The notes under the pieces are model-generated. The model saw only the letters and a list, made by a program, of their open reading frames with translations. It was not told the DNA's origin and searched no databases. Shown piece by piece: positions 53,280-63,587 of a DNA stretch of 64,000 nt. The stretch comes from Madurella fahalii (lineage: Eukaryota; Ascomycota; Sordariomycetes; Sordariales). The stretch covers positions 7,775,001 to 7,839,000 of the forward strand of contig CM056875.1 in assembly GCA_029876055.1 (NCBI GenBank). Reading direction: 5' to 3'. Each line of letters begins with the position of its first letter. Position 1 is the stretch's first letter. The translations under genes were made by a program, and so were the position numbers.

Positions 53280-54563
53280 TCGGCGATCCCTTGAATGATA
53301 TCCCTCCAACGCCCCTTACGGACAATTGCGCCTTCTGTTTCGGATTGGTGTTTGCGCTTCGTTCTGGATGGACTGGGTGGCTTCGGACAGCTTATTACAG
53401 AGGCTTTGATATCAACGCGCAAGGGATCTTCCTTGGCCGTACTGGGCATCATGTCTTGACGCCATCTTCGCTCTCTCTGCGCTCGAGGTTCGGGTATGTG
53501 GAGCATACACAGCCGGACGAAGTGAAGCCATACTTGAGGGTCTGCTGGATCCCTCCATCGTTGACCCTCAAAGCCGCTTGTTAACTCCCACCTTCTACCC
53601 CCACGCATAGCGTTAGCATCGATGGTAATGAGAGTCACGTTCCGATGAAGCCTGCTCTTGACCGCCACTTGACCGATACGGTGTGTGTGCCCATCGCAAC
53701 GCCAGCATCATAAGCAAACTTTTCACCACCGTTGAAGCCATGTCACCGTGTACATATTCCCAGCAAAGCAGCAAAGATTTTTGATGTGGCTGGTTCCGCC
53801 CAACCATTCACGTCATTTCGCCCAGACTGCCGGGTCTGGGATGGGTGTGGAGTGGTAGGGAGGTGGTAATCGTATGCCAAACATGCATGGCGGATTGTGG
53901 CAGTGCTCGGACTTTAGCGCAACGCAACGACTGCCCATTTGATGTTCCCCTCGTCCCTTCGTTCCCTTCGGCTCCCGTCTCTTCATTTTAAGTGTTACTC
54001 TTTTCTGCAGCCCTATAGGGATGGACGATCGTGCTACTTAGCTGCAGGGCAAAGATCTGGGCAGGGCTAAGTGTGTGCATGCAGACTGAAAGACCGCACT
54101 GCCTCCCTCGAGGGGCCGGGCCCGGGGTAGGATGCAGCATAGAGCGTCCACACGACACTGCGCGACTGAACGGCATAGCCATTAAGTTGTGTGGAATGGG
54201 CGCAGGAAAGCGTTGGTCGTCGCTGTGGTTGCATTAGTTTCTCGTGTGTATTGCCCGTACGTCATATGTGTCGTGTCCCGGTCCGCTAAGTTAGGTCCAC
54301 GAGTTGAATGACGACGTAAATGTATAAGAAAGCAGGATCACAACGGCGATAATTCTTGCAGAATATGTCTTCCGCTTCGTTTTGACAGTTGGCACGCTGG
54401 GCCGATGGAGGTGTCCTCGGGTACGGAGGTGGCGGTGGGTATGCATTCGGCATTTGTGCTCTCTGACGGCCAGAGGAGGGAGGTTCGCACGGAATCTACA
54501 AAAGAACTTGAGATTTTTAATCAAGGTTCCGTAAACAAAACAATGCTACGGTATCTCTCCGTC
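53280..54563. other. Intergenic, calmodulin 3' side
   Basis: This 1.3-kb interval lies between the calmodulin stop and the complex I pseudogene. No gene is supported. The likely calmodulin 3' untranslated region occupies the first part. Confidence 0.45.
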
Positions 54564-55083
54564 CTAGAGCATCTTCTCCAGTGGCTCACCGACATCGATA
54601 ACCTGCAATCTAACATCAGAATATAAGTAGCCCGCATATGTCGTACGGTTGCGCATACGTGCACCTGCCAGTATCTCTCCTGCAAGTTGTTGGACGTGAA
54701 CAGGTTTACGACGCTAGCGAGTTCTAGTAGCAGGTACGTCTTCGAAACCGAACATGGGAGCCGGTTTGATAATGGTAGCCTCCGAGTGGTATCCTGGACC
54801 TCGTGCTCTACCCGGCCCTGCCGTGAGTTAGATCTTGTACATCGTGAAGTAAAGGGCAGCTGGCTACCTTGGTGACGAAGAACTCCGAGGTGAATGATGG
54901 GTTCACATTGTACGACGAGATGTAGATAAATCAGTCGACATCATACTTAGCAACAATCCTGTGTATTTAGCGGCAGAAGGACCGGTACACCCTCTTAGCA
55001 TAAAGCGGCGTAGAAAGATAATAAGATTATTTAGCAACAACCTCGGTGATGCGCTGCGTGCCCTCGATGTGTACATCCTCGAG
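54564..55083 (-). pseudogene. Decayed copy of complex I 39/40-kDa subunit (NDUFA9-like)
   Basis: On the minus strand, ordered fragments match the NAD(P)-binding NDUFA9/NUO-40 subunit of NADH:ubiquinone oxidoreductase: LEDVHIEGTQRITE (55083-55042), YDVD*FIYISSYN and NVNPSFTSEFFVTK (54945-54868), TIIKPAPMFGFED (54776-54738), LLLELASVVNLFTSNNLQE then RYWQVH (54733-54659) and VIDVGEPLEKML followed by TAG (54602-54564). Between them lie intron-like segments with GT and AG ends, for example 54658-54603 and the segment starting at 54867. Breaks include a TGA at 54933-54931, a four-base linker (54737-54734) where three are needed, and disrupted sequence around 54,777-54,815. The N-terminal Rossmann half and the C-terminus are not recognisable. 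Retained introns point to DNA duplication, not retroposition. A functional copy is presumably elsewhere. Confidence 0.7.
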
Positions 55084-56228
55084 GGAAAGTATTAGAAGTT
55101 AAGGACTACCCGTACCAGCTTCTCAAGAATATCGTAGAGATTGAGTCGTCAGCGATTTTACCGGCTGTTTATTAATATCAATCAAGTTAAGCGAGCACAC
55201 TTCGATTTGAACTTGAAGGATGTTCGGGTGTAATACTCATTTCTTGCCCAACCATAGGAGCCATTGCAGTGAAGTACATCCATAGCAGCCGAGAATCCCC
55301 CACCCTCCTTCTCTTTTTGTCGTTCTTTCCTACTTCCTCTCTCTTGTTTACCCTCTTATCCCCTTCCATCCGTTCCCTTCATGTCCCATATTCCCCTTTG
55401 CATTGCTATTAACGCTTAGCTGCTAGCAGCGTTAGCAGTACCTTTTACCTTGGATATCTGGTATAATTTCGGGAAAGCATGCCGTTATCAAGGAACGGCT
55501 TTTACCGCCGCATTTATAGCGCTCCGCACACTTGCGGCGACCCCTATCCCCCAACCACGCTTTAGGTCTTGGGTTTGAGCGGACGTCTATCCACCACCAG
55601 GTCCAGAAATACGGTCTTGAGTATTTCCGAATTATAGGATATCCAAACGGGAGAACATTTAGGCTTTTATTCAAAGTGTGACTTCTGATGATGCAGATTT
55701 CGGTCCCTTCGATTGGGATGGTGGCAGCTTAGGGTGAGCGTGTCAACGTGGGGTACCATCTCCTAGAGTAGATGCCTTTCTAGACCTGGATTTGACCATT
55801 GGAAAAGGATGAGATGAGTGGAGCCGGTAGAATCTAGAAGAAACTCAACTAGAGAGGGAAATGAATTACACAGTGAGAAGGCTTTGGATACCTTCCATCG
55901 TTTGTTACACGATACCGCAATTAGGAGCCTGAAGTTTGTCAACGAGGAGGACCCCACCAGGGGCTCAATCATCCCCACTGAAACGTTCCTAATCAACGAC
56001 CCAATTATTGCCTGAGGCAGCAAGTCTAGCGCATCTGTCAGTCGGACACAGCTGCCATCCTCCAGCGGCCCCCCGTGCCACACCATTGTGATAATAGTCT
56101 GGGTCCGTGATGCGGGCAACCATCTACGACTAATTAATTCTCTCCGCAGCTCCTCCTGTGGCATTCGGCCCTTCCAATCTGGTCAAAATCCGTCTCCAGG
56201 CCCCCTAGCGGGCCTCAACCATCTCACC
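55084..56228. other. Degraded or unassigned DNA, then APL4 promoter
   Basis: This 1.1-kb interval of lower GC than its flanks lies beyond the pseudogene. It may include the eroded 5' half of that copy, but no fragment can be aligned by eye. The last ~150 bp before 56,229 should be the APL4 promoter and leader. Confidence 0.4.
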
Positions 56229-58985
56229 ATGAGCTCCCGTGAGTGTCGCCGCCAGATTGATAAATGCACCGACGCCGTGACCCAGCCGCTGACCCGCCCG
56301 CCACCCCACAGTCAAGCAGTTCATCCGCAACGTACGCGCCGCCAAAACCATTGCCGACGAGAGAGCCGTCATCCAGAAGGAGAGCGCATCCATCCGGGCG
56401 AGCTTCAGGGAGGAGAGCGCGGACCATAACGTCAGGTGCATTCAGCCGGCTGAGAGAACTGAGAAAACATCAGTGTGCTGATCGGGCGTGATTCGCAGAC
56501 GGAATAATGTGGCCAAGCTGTTGTACCTCTTTACCCTCGGCGAGAGGACACACTTTGGCCAGATCGAGTGTTTAAAGCTGCTGGCCTCGCCCCGCTTCGC
56601 CGACAAGCGGTTAGGACACCTGGCAACGAGCTTGTTGCTGGACGAGAACCAAGAAGTCCTGACCCTGGTTACCAACTCTCTCAAGAAGTGCGGACTTCCG
56701 ACAGTGCCCCCGCGCGCATGTGGGCGGCTTTGCTGACTGTCTCTCTAGTGACCTATCACACTCTAACCAATACGTTGTCGGCCTCGCCCTCTGCACCTTG
56801 GGCAACATTGCTTCCGTCGAGATGTCGAGGGACCTATTCTCCGAGATAGAGAATCTGATATCCACCGCGAATCCCTACATCCGAAGGAAGGCGGCGCTCT
56901 GCGCTATGAGGATATGCCGCAAAGTTCCAGACCTGCAGGAACATTTCATCGAGAAAGCGACCCAGCTGCTCTCGGATAGGAACCACGGTGTGCTACTATG
57001 CGGCCTCACCTTGGTCACTAGTCTCTGCGAGGCAGATGAGGCCGAGGGTGGGGAAGAGGGTATCGTTGACAAGTTCAAGCAGTTTGTACCTGTGCTCGTG
57101 AGGACGCTCAAGGGACTGGCATCCTCGGGCTATGCGCCAGAACACGACGTGACCGGAATTACGGACCCTTTCCTGCAAGTCAAGCTACTGCGGCTGCTCC
57201 GGGTCCTGGCTCGTGGCGATGCCCAGGTCACTGAACAGATCAACGATATCCTTGCTCAAGTCGCCACTAATACGGATTCGTCCAAGAATGTCGGCAACTC
57301 AATTCTCTACGAGGCGGTGCGGACAATTCTCGATATCGAGGCAGACTCGGGTCTCCGTGTCCTGGGCGTGAATATCCTGGGCAAGTTCCTGACCAACAAG
57401 GACAACAATATCCGCTACGTCGCCCTGAATACGCTAGTTAAGGTTGTGGCCATCGACACCAACGCCGTGCAGAGGCACAGGAATACCATCTTGGAGTGCT
57501 TGAGGGACCCCGACATCAGCATTAGGAGGCGGGCTCTGGACCTCAGCTTCACGCTCATCAACGAGAGCAACGTCCGGGTGCTGATTCGGGAGCTATTAGC
57601 TTTCTTAGAGGTGGCCGACAACGAGTTTAAGACGACCATGACCAGCCAGATCGGTATCGCGGCGGACCGCTATGCGCCCAACAAGCGGTGGCATTTTGAC
57701 ACCATGCTGCGCGTCGTGACGTTGGCTGGGAATTACGTCAAGGAGCCCATCCTCTCCTCATTCGTTCGTCTTATTGCCACGACCCCTGAATTACAGACAT
57801 ATGCGGTTCAAAAGCTATACGCGAACCTCAAAAAGGACATCACGCAAGAGAGCTTGACACAGGCCGGTGCGTGGTGCATTGGCGAGTATGGCGATGCCCT
57901 TATCCGGGGCGGTCAGTACGAGGAGGAGGAGTTGGTCCAGGAAGTCAAGGAACATGAGATCGTGGACCTGTTCTCTACCATTCTCAACAGCAGCTACGCC
58001 ACCCAGGTCACTACTGAGTATCTCATCACAGCTTTGGTCAAGCTCTCAACCAGGTTATCCGATCCGGCTCAGATCGAGCGAGTGCGCCGGCTGCTTCAAA
58101 ACAACCAGACGAGCCTGGATGTCGAGGTCCAACAACGCGCTGTCGAGTTCGGAAACCTCTTCTCCTACGACCAAATCCGCCGCGGTGTGTTGGAGAAGAT
58201 GCCACCGCCTCAAATCAAGGAGGAGTCGCGCGTTTTGGGAGAGGCTGCCAAGAAATCAACCAAGACGGCGAACCGAAAATCAAAAGCTATGAAGCCGAAG
58301 GAGGAGGATCTTCTTTTCGACCTTATGGGCGACAGCAGCGCTCCGGGACCCCCGCCAGTCAACGGCACCCAGAATACCGACCTGCTTGCGGATATCCTAG
58401 GCGGTACTAGCTCGCCTGCGCCGACCACCGCATCACCTGCCCAGTCCAATGTTGCATCCATCATGGATCTCTTTTCTCAAGGCCCAGTATCGACCCCGTC
58501 CCCAGCCCAGGGCGCTGCTGCGCCTCCTCCCAGTGCCGATCTATTTTCGACGACTGCCTCGCCACCTCCGCAAGCGGCTCCCACCCCCGTTGGCCACCCC
58601 TGCTACGATAACAACGGCTTGAATATCACTATCCAGACACAGCGGAACGCTGAGGGCGCCATTCAAGCGATTGCTCGATTCCGAAACACTTCGCCTGGCG
58701 TCTCGCTGTCGAATGTTGGCTTGCAAGCGGCTGTTCCAAAGTCTCAGAAACTGCAGTTGTTGAGTATCTCGTCGACCGACCTAGGACCTGGGACAGAGGC
58801 CACGCAAATGATGAGGGTGGCAGGTTGCAAGGGGGTAAGTTATCAACTACAGCATCGTCATCTCTTTATTCCACTAACCAGCGGCGCCCTTTTCTTAGCC
58901 TTTGCGGTTGCGCTTGAGGATAGGGTACTCGCATCCTACTGCGGGGCAGGTGATGGATGTGGTTAACTGGACGGAGCCGTCTTGA
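56229..58985 (+). CDS. APL4: AP-1 complex gamma-adaptin
   Basis: This is the large gamma subunit of the AP-1 clathrin adaptor at the trans-Golgi network and endosomes. Exons are 56229-56238, 56312-56435, 56499-56687, 56749-58834 and 58899-58985, giving 831 residues. The first coding exon is 10 nt (ATGAGCTCCC), continuing after the intron as SLKQFIRNVRAAKTIADERA. The adaptin trunk (about 1-570) has the near-invariant RRNNVAKLLYLFTLGERTHF and FGQIECLKLLASPRFADKRL. A Ser/Pro/Ala-rich hinge with acidic clathrin-box-like stretches (DLLFDLMG, DLLADILGG) precedes the C-terminal ear domain (NGLNITIQTQRNAEGAIQAI ... GQVMDVVNWTEPS). It partners with the clathrin light chain encoded 8 kb upstream. Confidence 0.96.
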
Positions 58986-59658
58986 AAGGGCTGACGGTGT
59001 GAGAAGGCGGGCCGGTGACACTTTTAGGACATGAAATGAAGACTTGATTGCCAATTTCTAACGGCATGGGGTCTAGGCCTTGGGAAACATTGTGGTCAAA
59101 AAGCTAGGTACCTTATATGGCTTTAGAGTGTTTTAAGTGAGTGGCGATACAGGTGCCAATGCTTTTGTTGTACTCGGCATGTAGTCCATTAACCTAAAGT
59201 AAAGGAGCTATCCCCGGTGCGCTAGCCTGTGCTTGCGAGTAGTCAAGAACCTGGACCCATGATAAATATCTCCGTCGATGAGTAGCAGTCATCGATCAGT
59301 AAATCCATTTAAAGAGGGGGACCAAATAGCTAGCTGCACCTCAATTGGATTGACATGCTACGGTTCACTCTAGTTTGACAGCGAGGTTTTAGGCCAGCAT
59401 CGCAGCGAGAATGAAAAGTGGGTCTCGTCATTCGCTAACAAGAGCACATTCAATCAAAGCGAAGGAGCTGTTAATCAACTACCTTACCTCCAGGATTTTC
59501 CTAGTTCAGCACAGGCGCTGAAATCAAATGTTCGATACCATCAACATCTTGATCAGCAACCTAATAAAATCACCAACGCATACCTTCGCTTCAGGTTTCA
59601 TCTCAAACACAGATTACGCTACTAGGAAAGATTCCCCGAGTGAAGTCATTCACTCACC
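58986..59658. other. APL4-RRP36 spacer
   Basis: This 670-bp AT-richer interval lies between tandem genes. No gene or clear element was seen. Confidence 0.5.
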
Positions 59659-60710
59659 ATGTCATCGGCCAAGCGGAAAATGCCACCGGCCAGCCTCTTG
59701 CAGAGGAGAGTCAGGCCGAGATACGAGCCAGAGCCTGAATCGGATATTGAAGATGACATGAGCGAGGCGCCGAGTGAGGAGGGTGGCAGCTCGCTTGGGT
59801 CAGAAGACGAGGAGGGCGACGAGGATGGCGATGAGAGCGGGAGTGATCAGGTAAGCTACAGGCATGGTCTTGATAGATGACAAGCGGCTTCTAAACATTT
59901 GCATAGGTTCAATCAGACTCTGAGTCGGGCTCTGAAGAGGTGGAGGATGATGGGGAAGAGGATGAGGACGAGGGCACCCCGCATATCGATGCCTCCCAGC
60001 TCTCTTTTGGTGCCCTCGCCCGCGCCCATGCCTCCATGACATCCTCGTCTAGACGGCAGCGCGGTGCAAATGCCAACCACGACGACTCCTCCCAAAACGC
60101 CCTCACAGCCACCAAGGAGAAGCCCAATAAAAAGCCCGAGAAACCCCCGCACCGCACAAGCAAACACGCTCCAGCCGAGATGAGCAGCAAGAAGCCCGTC
60201 TCCCGCAAGCGGGACTTCCTGACGGTGACCGCCCCGACGCAGAAGCAGCAGCCGCGCGACCCGCGCTTCATGCCGCTCGGCGCGGGCTCGTCCGCCTCGA
60301 CGGTCGCCGAGATCAAGGCGCGCAAGGCCTACGCCTTCCTGGACGAGTACCGCGAGTCCGAGATGCAGCAGCTGCGGGCGGCCATCAAGAAGACCAAGAA
60401 CGCGGCGGAGAAGGAGCAGCTGCAGAAGGCGCTCATGTCGATGGAGAGCCGCAAGAAGGCGCAGACGCGCAAGGACAAGGAGAGGGCGGTCATCGAGGAG
60501 CACAGGCGGCAGGAGAAGGAGCTGATCAAGCAGGGCAAGAAGCCCTTCTATCTCAAGAGGTCGGAGCAGAAGAAGAGGGTGCTGGTGGATCAGTTCCAGA
60601 GGATGAAGAAGGGCCAGGTGGATAAGGTTATTGAGCGGAGGAGGAAGAAGATTGCGGCAAAGGAGAAGAAGTTGCTGCCTGTTGCGCGGAGGGGAGTGGA
60701 GGATAGGTAG
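59659..60710 (+). CDS. RRP36: rRNA processing protein Rrp36
   Basis: Rrp36 is a nucleolar factor needed for the early 35S pre-rRNA cleavages of 18S synthesis within the 90S pre-ribosome. Exons are 59659-59850 and 59907-60710, giving 331 residues. The N-terminal third is strongly acidic (EEDEDEG-type runs) and carries ASQLSFGALARAHASM. The family core follows: SRKRDFLTVTAPTQKQQPRD leading into the DPRF motif, then AYAFLDEYRESEMQQLRAAI and a very basic helical end with KKPFYLKRSEQKKRVLVDQF. A single 56-bp intron is present. It converges on COQ8 with only about 150 bp between stop codons. Confidence 0.94.
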
Positions 60711-60859
60711 TAGCCTGGAAGGGGTTATCTGGTATTTTTTTGTGAGTTATGGTACATCTATCTTTGCCGGCGGTGGCCTGGTAGTTATTCTACATGGCTA
60801 CATGGTTACAGATGGCTTTCTTCCTCTGCATATCATCCAATGTGTCTCGCACCGCCACC

Positions 60860-62944
60860 CTACCGTTTTCTGTATCCCGTCTTCTCCAACGCGTCCTCAA
60901 ACAACTCCCGACATCTCACCTGACTCCCTAACCTCGCGCACAACAAGAACGCACCGCTCAGCTTCCGGTGCAGACTATACGTCTCCTCGGGAGGCGGCGC
61001 CAGCCGCTCATGAATCATGACAGGGATCTGCGCCTTCACCCGTTCCGTGATGGTCTGGTCCCGAAAATCATACACCTCGGGCGCGCTCTGGAGGAACGGC
61101 TCAGCCAGCGTCAGCACCGACGTGATGTGTGCGTCCAGCATGGCCTTGCTCTCGTGACCCGTCAGGTAGCCCAGCTCCTCGGACAGTGCCTTCACCTGGG
61201 CCCTGTCGGAGCGGGACGCGGCCTCGAGTAGGCGCACGTACAGCGTGACGAACTCGTCCGGGTACTCGCGCGAGGCGCCAAAGTCGAGGAGCTCGAGCCT
61301 GTCCCGGGAGGCGTTGTACAAGAAATTTGTCCAGTTGGGGTCCGTCTGCATGAAGCGGAACTCGGTGATCTCGCGCAGGCAGAGGCGCAGGATCTGCGTG
61401 CCGATCCAATCGCGCTGCTCCTGTGAGAAGGACTTGATGCGCGTCACGCCGACGCCGTCCATGAATTCCATGGTGAGAACGTGCTTGCCACTTGCTTCGC
61501 GATAGATGCGCGGGACCGAGAAGACGTCGTCCTCCTTGCCGTCGGGGGAGGTCAGAAGTTGGCGGTAGCGCTCGGCGCACTCGGCTTCTCGGGCGTAGTC
61601 GCATTCCCAGGCGAGCTCGGTGCGTGCGTTGTCGATGGTCTTATTGAGATAGAGGCCCTTGGGTAGGAGCTTGGTGGCGGCGAGGAGGATGGCGAGGTTG
61701 TCGAGATCTGAATTGATCGAGTCTGCAACGCCGGGGAATTGGATCTTGACGGCTACGCGAGCGCCGTTCGATTTGAGTGTGGCGCGGTGGACTTGGCCGA
61801 TCGAGGCTGCTGCGATGGGCTTCTCCTCGAACTCGTCAAAGAGATTTCGCCAGTCGGCGGCGAGATTGGCTGAGAGAACACGGTCGCGCTGCCAGGCCGG
61901 CATGTAGTCCGCACGGTCTTGGACTCGTTGAAGAACCTCCTGGATAGGAGCCGGGAGCATCTTGGCGTCCTGGAAGCTCATCATCTGGCCGAGCTTGAGT
62001 GCGGCGCCGCGCATCCGGGAGAGCTTGGATACCAGCCGCTCCATGTTGGCCGCGCTCAGCATCATGGAGCCTGAGCCACCACCGCCAACCGCACGGCTGA
62101 GACCTTCGCCAATCGCGCCCGCGAACATGCCGGCTGCCAAGCCACCGTAATTCCAGAGCCTGCCAATTCTTGAGGACGGGACACGGGATTCCCGGAGCTC
62201 GTAAGCCGCGGCGCCGGATGATATGGGTGTTGAGGTGGTTAAGTCGGCCAATAAACTTGCGTCTTCTTGAGAAAGCATCTCTTTCGGGTTGGCAGTTGTT
62301 TCCACTGCAGGGGCGGCTGCAACCTCGGGAATAGATGTTATCTCAGGCGTACCGGAAACATCCTCCTTAGCTGGAGATGGCGTCGGCTTCGGCTCCGGAA
62401 CATCAGCATAAGGTTTCATAGCAGCCCTCTCCTCACTGCCTTCGGACACTTCGACCGCGGACGCCGACTTTTCAGCAACCTTCTCCCCATCGATAGACAC
62501 AGGAGCAATAAAAGATTTCTCCTCATGCTCCTTTTCCTCTATCTCCTTCAGAGCCTCCAGGATACTTGAACCCCTGCTCGTCCGAAAGATATTGAGATCG
62601 ACTCCCACGGCGCGTCCACCCCCTAGCGGCACACCCACGGGCTTCCTCCCATGTATTCGTGACGGCGGCGCTCTCGGTGGAACAAAGCCCTGTTTAAGCG
62701 CCCCAATTGCCCCATCCGCCCACGGCGCGGGAGTGAATTCGGGTTTCCTCTCACCAGAGCTTTCCGGGGCCCCCTCCACACCGGCCTTCACCGCTGGCTC
62801 AACTGCATCCCGGGCACTCTGTACCTCACCGCCTTCCACTACGGGAGAAACCTGCGCCTGCTCAACCGAAGCCACATCGCCGCCATCCCTTTGCTCCGCA
62901 ACATTCACGGTCTCCTCCCTTTCCGCTTCCTTTTCCGACTCCTC

Positions 62945-62976
<32 letters not shown>

Positions 62977-63118
62977 CTCGCAAAACACTCCCCACGACAC
63001 TTGAACCCTTTCCGTACCTCTCGACTTGCCGCGCTCTCAGCGCAATATGTTTTGATGCCACTGAGCGAGAGGCACTCGCGACGGCGGCGAGATCGACGAG
63101 CAAGTCCGTCAGCCTCAT
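60860..63118 (-). CDS. COQ8: Coq8/ADCK-family atypical kinase (ubiquinone synthesis)
   Basis: Coq8 is a UbiB-type protein kinase-like ATPase of the mitochondrial matrix that supports the CoQ-synthesis complex. It is a single exon of 752 residues from the ATG at 63118. An in-frame ATG at 63169 would add 17 residues, but MRLTDLLVDLAAVASASRSV is the usual start. The UbiB hallmarks are present: KxGQ-type LKLGQMMSFQDAKM near residue 374, the alanine-rich loop AAASIGQVHRATL near 434, the lysine in ARVAVKIQFPG near 456, FMQTDPNWTNFLYN and metal-binding LELLDFGASREY near 610. The N-terminal ~330 residues are poorly conserved, acidic and Pro-rich, with a ten-glutamine run. Compared with yeast Coq8 (about 500 residues) this extension is long. 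Confidence 0.95.
62945..62975 (-). repeat. CAG repeat encoding polyglutamine in COQ8
   Basis: Ten consecutive CAG codons (read as CTG on the plus strand) encode a polyQ run near residue 50 of the COQ8 protein. A pure CAG tract is prone to length change. Confidence 0.9.
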
Positions 63119-63587
63119 TGTGCGTTTGCGGCCTAGAAAAGACTGAAGGGATGTGTGGTGGGTGAGCACTTCACTTGGTGTTGCGTCTCATGGTGTGGGT
63201 AAATAATTGGCGCAGGGGATCCGGAACAAGCCCGTCGCCGGTGGATGTGCTGTGGGATGAGCAATGATGGGCCGGGGAGCCGCAAAATTTTGGGTGCAGA
63301 AGGCCCTGTTGAGGTTGGCAGGGACCCCTGCTAGCGCCGGGTAGGTAACCCGAGCGGCTGGGACGGGCTTATGGCGTGGGGTTCGGATCATGGGAATGGC
63401 GGGCCTGTGATGGAACTCGAATTAAATAGAGTTTACGCAGAATTTGAGCCCCTTGGAACTACTAGTAGATAATACTATATACAATCTATTCCACGGGCGA
63501 ACCGCTGCCTGACTTGTCTATCGATCCAACGGGGTATCATAAAGCAATCCGCTATCCATTCAACATGACCCATCCAATCGCTTGTTC
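63119..63587. other. COQ8 promoter / ES2-like 3' region
   Basis: This 470-bp interval lies between two minus-strand genes. No element can be supported. Confidence 0.5.

Noticed and set aside
55432..55674. Minus-strand 80-codon frame (Trp/Arg-rich) near the pseudogene, considered as a transposon fragment
   Set aside because: No transposase, reverse transcriptase or gag motif and no terminal repeats were visible.
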